The translations under genes and the position numbers were made by a program. DNA of 5,576 nt from Spartobacteria bacterium (GTDB taxonomy: Bacteria; Verrucomicrobiota; Verrucomicrobiia; Chthoniobacterales; UBA10450), in the NCBI GenBank assembly GCA_021324035.1, contig JAJPJU010000116.1, positions 1 to 5,576 of the forward strand. Direction: 5' to 3'. The notes below the pieces were generated by a model, which was not told where the DNA came from, did no database searches, and saw only the letters and a list, made by a program, of their open reading frames with translations. Shown piece after piece: positions 5,331-5,576 of this stretch (positions are counted from its first letter, which is position 1; the number at the start of each line of letters is the position of its first letter).

Positions 5331-5576
5331 TTATCGAAGCGACCGAAGTGGAATGCGAACTTGTTGTCTCCGCGATCGCACCGCTTCGGTCATCATTTTT
5401 TCGCCGGCGGTGACTTCACGCTGGCCAACCGACGAGCCGCACTCGGTGCAAAGATAATCGAAAATCTCCTTGTCCGGGAGAACTAGCAGCAATCGCTCAC
5501 GAACCGGCGTGGTCGCCCGGCATTTTTGGCAATAAAGCGTCGAAGCAGTGAAATTCTCAAACTGCGACTGCGGCTG
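5331..5576 (-). CDS. Zinc-ribbon-like protein, C-terminal part (cut by window edge)
   Basis: The last 81 codons of a minus-strand gene are visible, ending in TAA (5333-5331). The frame is open to the window edge without an early start codon, so the true start lies outside. The visible part carries two cysteine pairs, YCQKC and LCTEC, at visible residues 16/19 and 43/46, separated by a 23-residue hydrophobic and charged stretch. After the second pair come GSSVGQ and a basic tail ending IPLRSLR. This is the pattern of a zinc ribbon or treble-clef-like fold, so structural zinc binding is likely. The family and function are not recognised. It lies seven bases upstream of fmt on the same strand, which suggests co-expression with translation genes. 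RNA or protein binding is possible but is only a guess. Confidence 0.7.
   Translation of the reverse strand, partial: QPQSQFENFTASTLYCQKCRATTPVRERLLLVLPDKEIFDYLCTECGSSVGQREVTAGEKMMTEAVRSRRQQVRIPLRSLR
5341..5391. repeat. Short inverted repeat ahead of fmt
   Basis: GACCGAAGTGG (5341-5351) and CCGCTTCGGTC (5381-5391) are complementary at ten of eleven positions, with a 29-base loop. The repeat lies in the last codons of the zinc-ribbon-like gene, about 20 bases upstream of the fmt start. It might form an mRNA stem near the fmt initiation region, or it may be coincidence within coding sequence. Confidence 0.35.

Noticed and set aside
5372..5379. GCGATCGC palindrome like the cyanobacterial HIP1 repeat
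   Set aside because: Few copies are seen, and CGATCG-type words are common in this GC-rich coding sequence. The gene content does not point to a cyanobacterium.

Overview
The window is a compact bacterial chromosomal segment of moderately high GC content, with six complete protein genes that can be called with confidence, one gene cut by the right edge, and one possible small gene. The mix of genes suggests a verrucomicrobial genome, perhaps a soil Chthoniobacterales/Spartobacteria type: an archaeal/eukaryote-like (type 3) prolyl-tRNA synthetase, a short CxWC glutaredoxin, no Shine-Dalgarno motif before any start, and an AT-rich octamer repeat between genes. That placement is an inference from protein style; no marker here is decisive.

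Layout. Bases 1-113 are AT-rich and without a gene. They are followed on the plus strand by proS (114-1634). A 195-base gap (1635-1829) holds a possible small minus-strand ORF (1636-1767) and the presumed promoter side of the next plus-strand pair. That pair is a glutaredoxin-like gene (1830-2075) and a 271-residue membrane-anchored protein of unknown function (2075-2890), overlapping by one base (TGATG). A hairpin covers the stop codon of the second gene. Next comes an inverted array of TAAATCNN octamers (2909-3009), which separates these plus-strand genes from a convergent minus-strand cluster.

The minus-strand cluster, read right to left, is: the C-terminal part of a four-cysteine zinc-ribbon-like protein (5331 to the window edge), fmt (4424-5323), pyrH (3583-4323) and frr (3010-3570). 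Its members serve translation and RNA precursor supply: Fmt formylates the initiator Met-tRNA, PyrH makes UDP, and Frr splits post-termination ribosomes. The pyrH-frr pair is a very common bacterial linkage, usually preceded by rpsB-tsf. Here fmt takes that upstream place, after a 100-base gap.

Most of the window is ordinary housekeeping sequence. The observations most worth a second look are the inverted octamer array, the small ORF between proS and the glutaredoxin gene, the degenerate zinc site of the prolyl-tRNA synthetase, the unrecognised membrane protein coupled to the glutaredoxin, and the complete lack of Shine-Dalgarno motifs. I see no clear evidence of a mobile element, CRISPR array, tRNA, rRNA or defence system.
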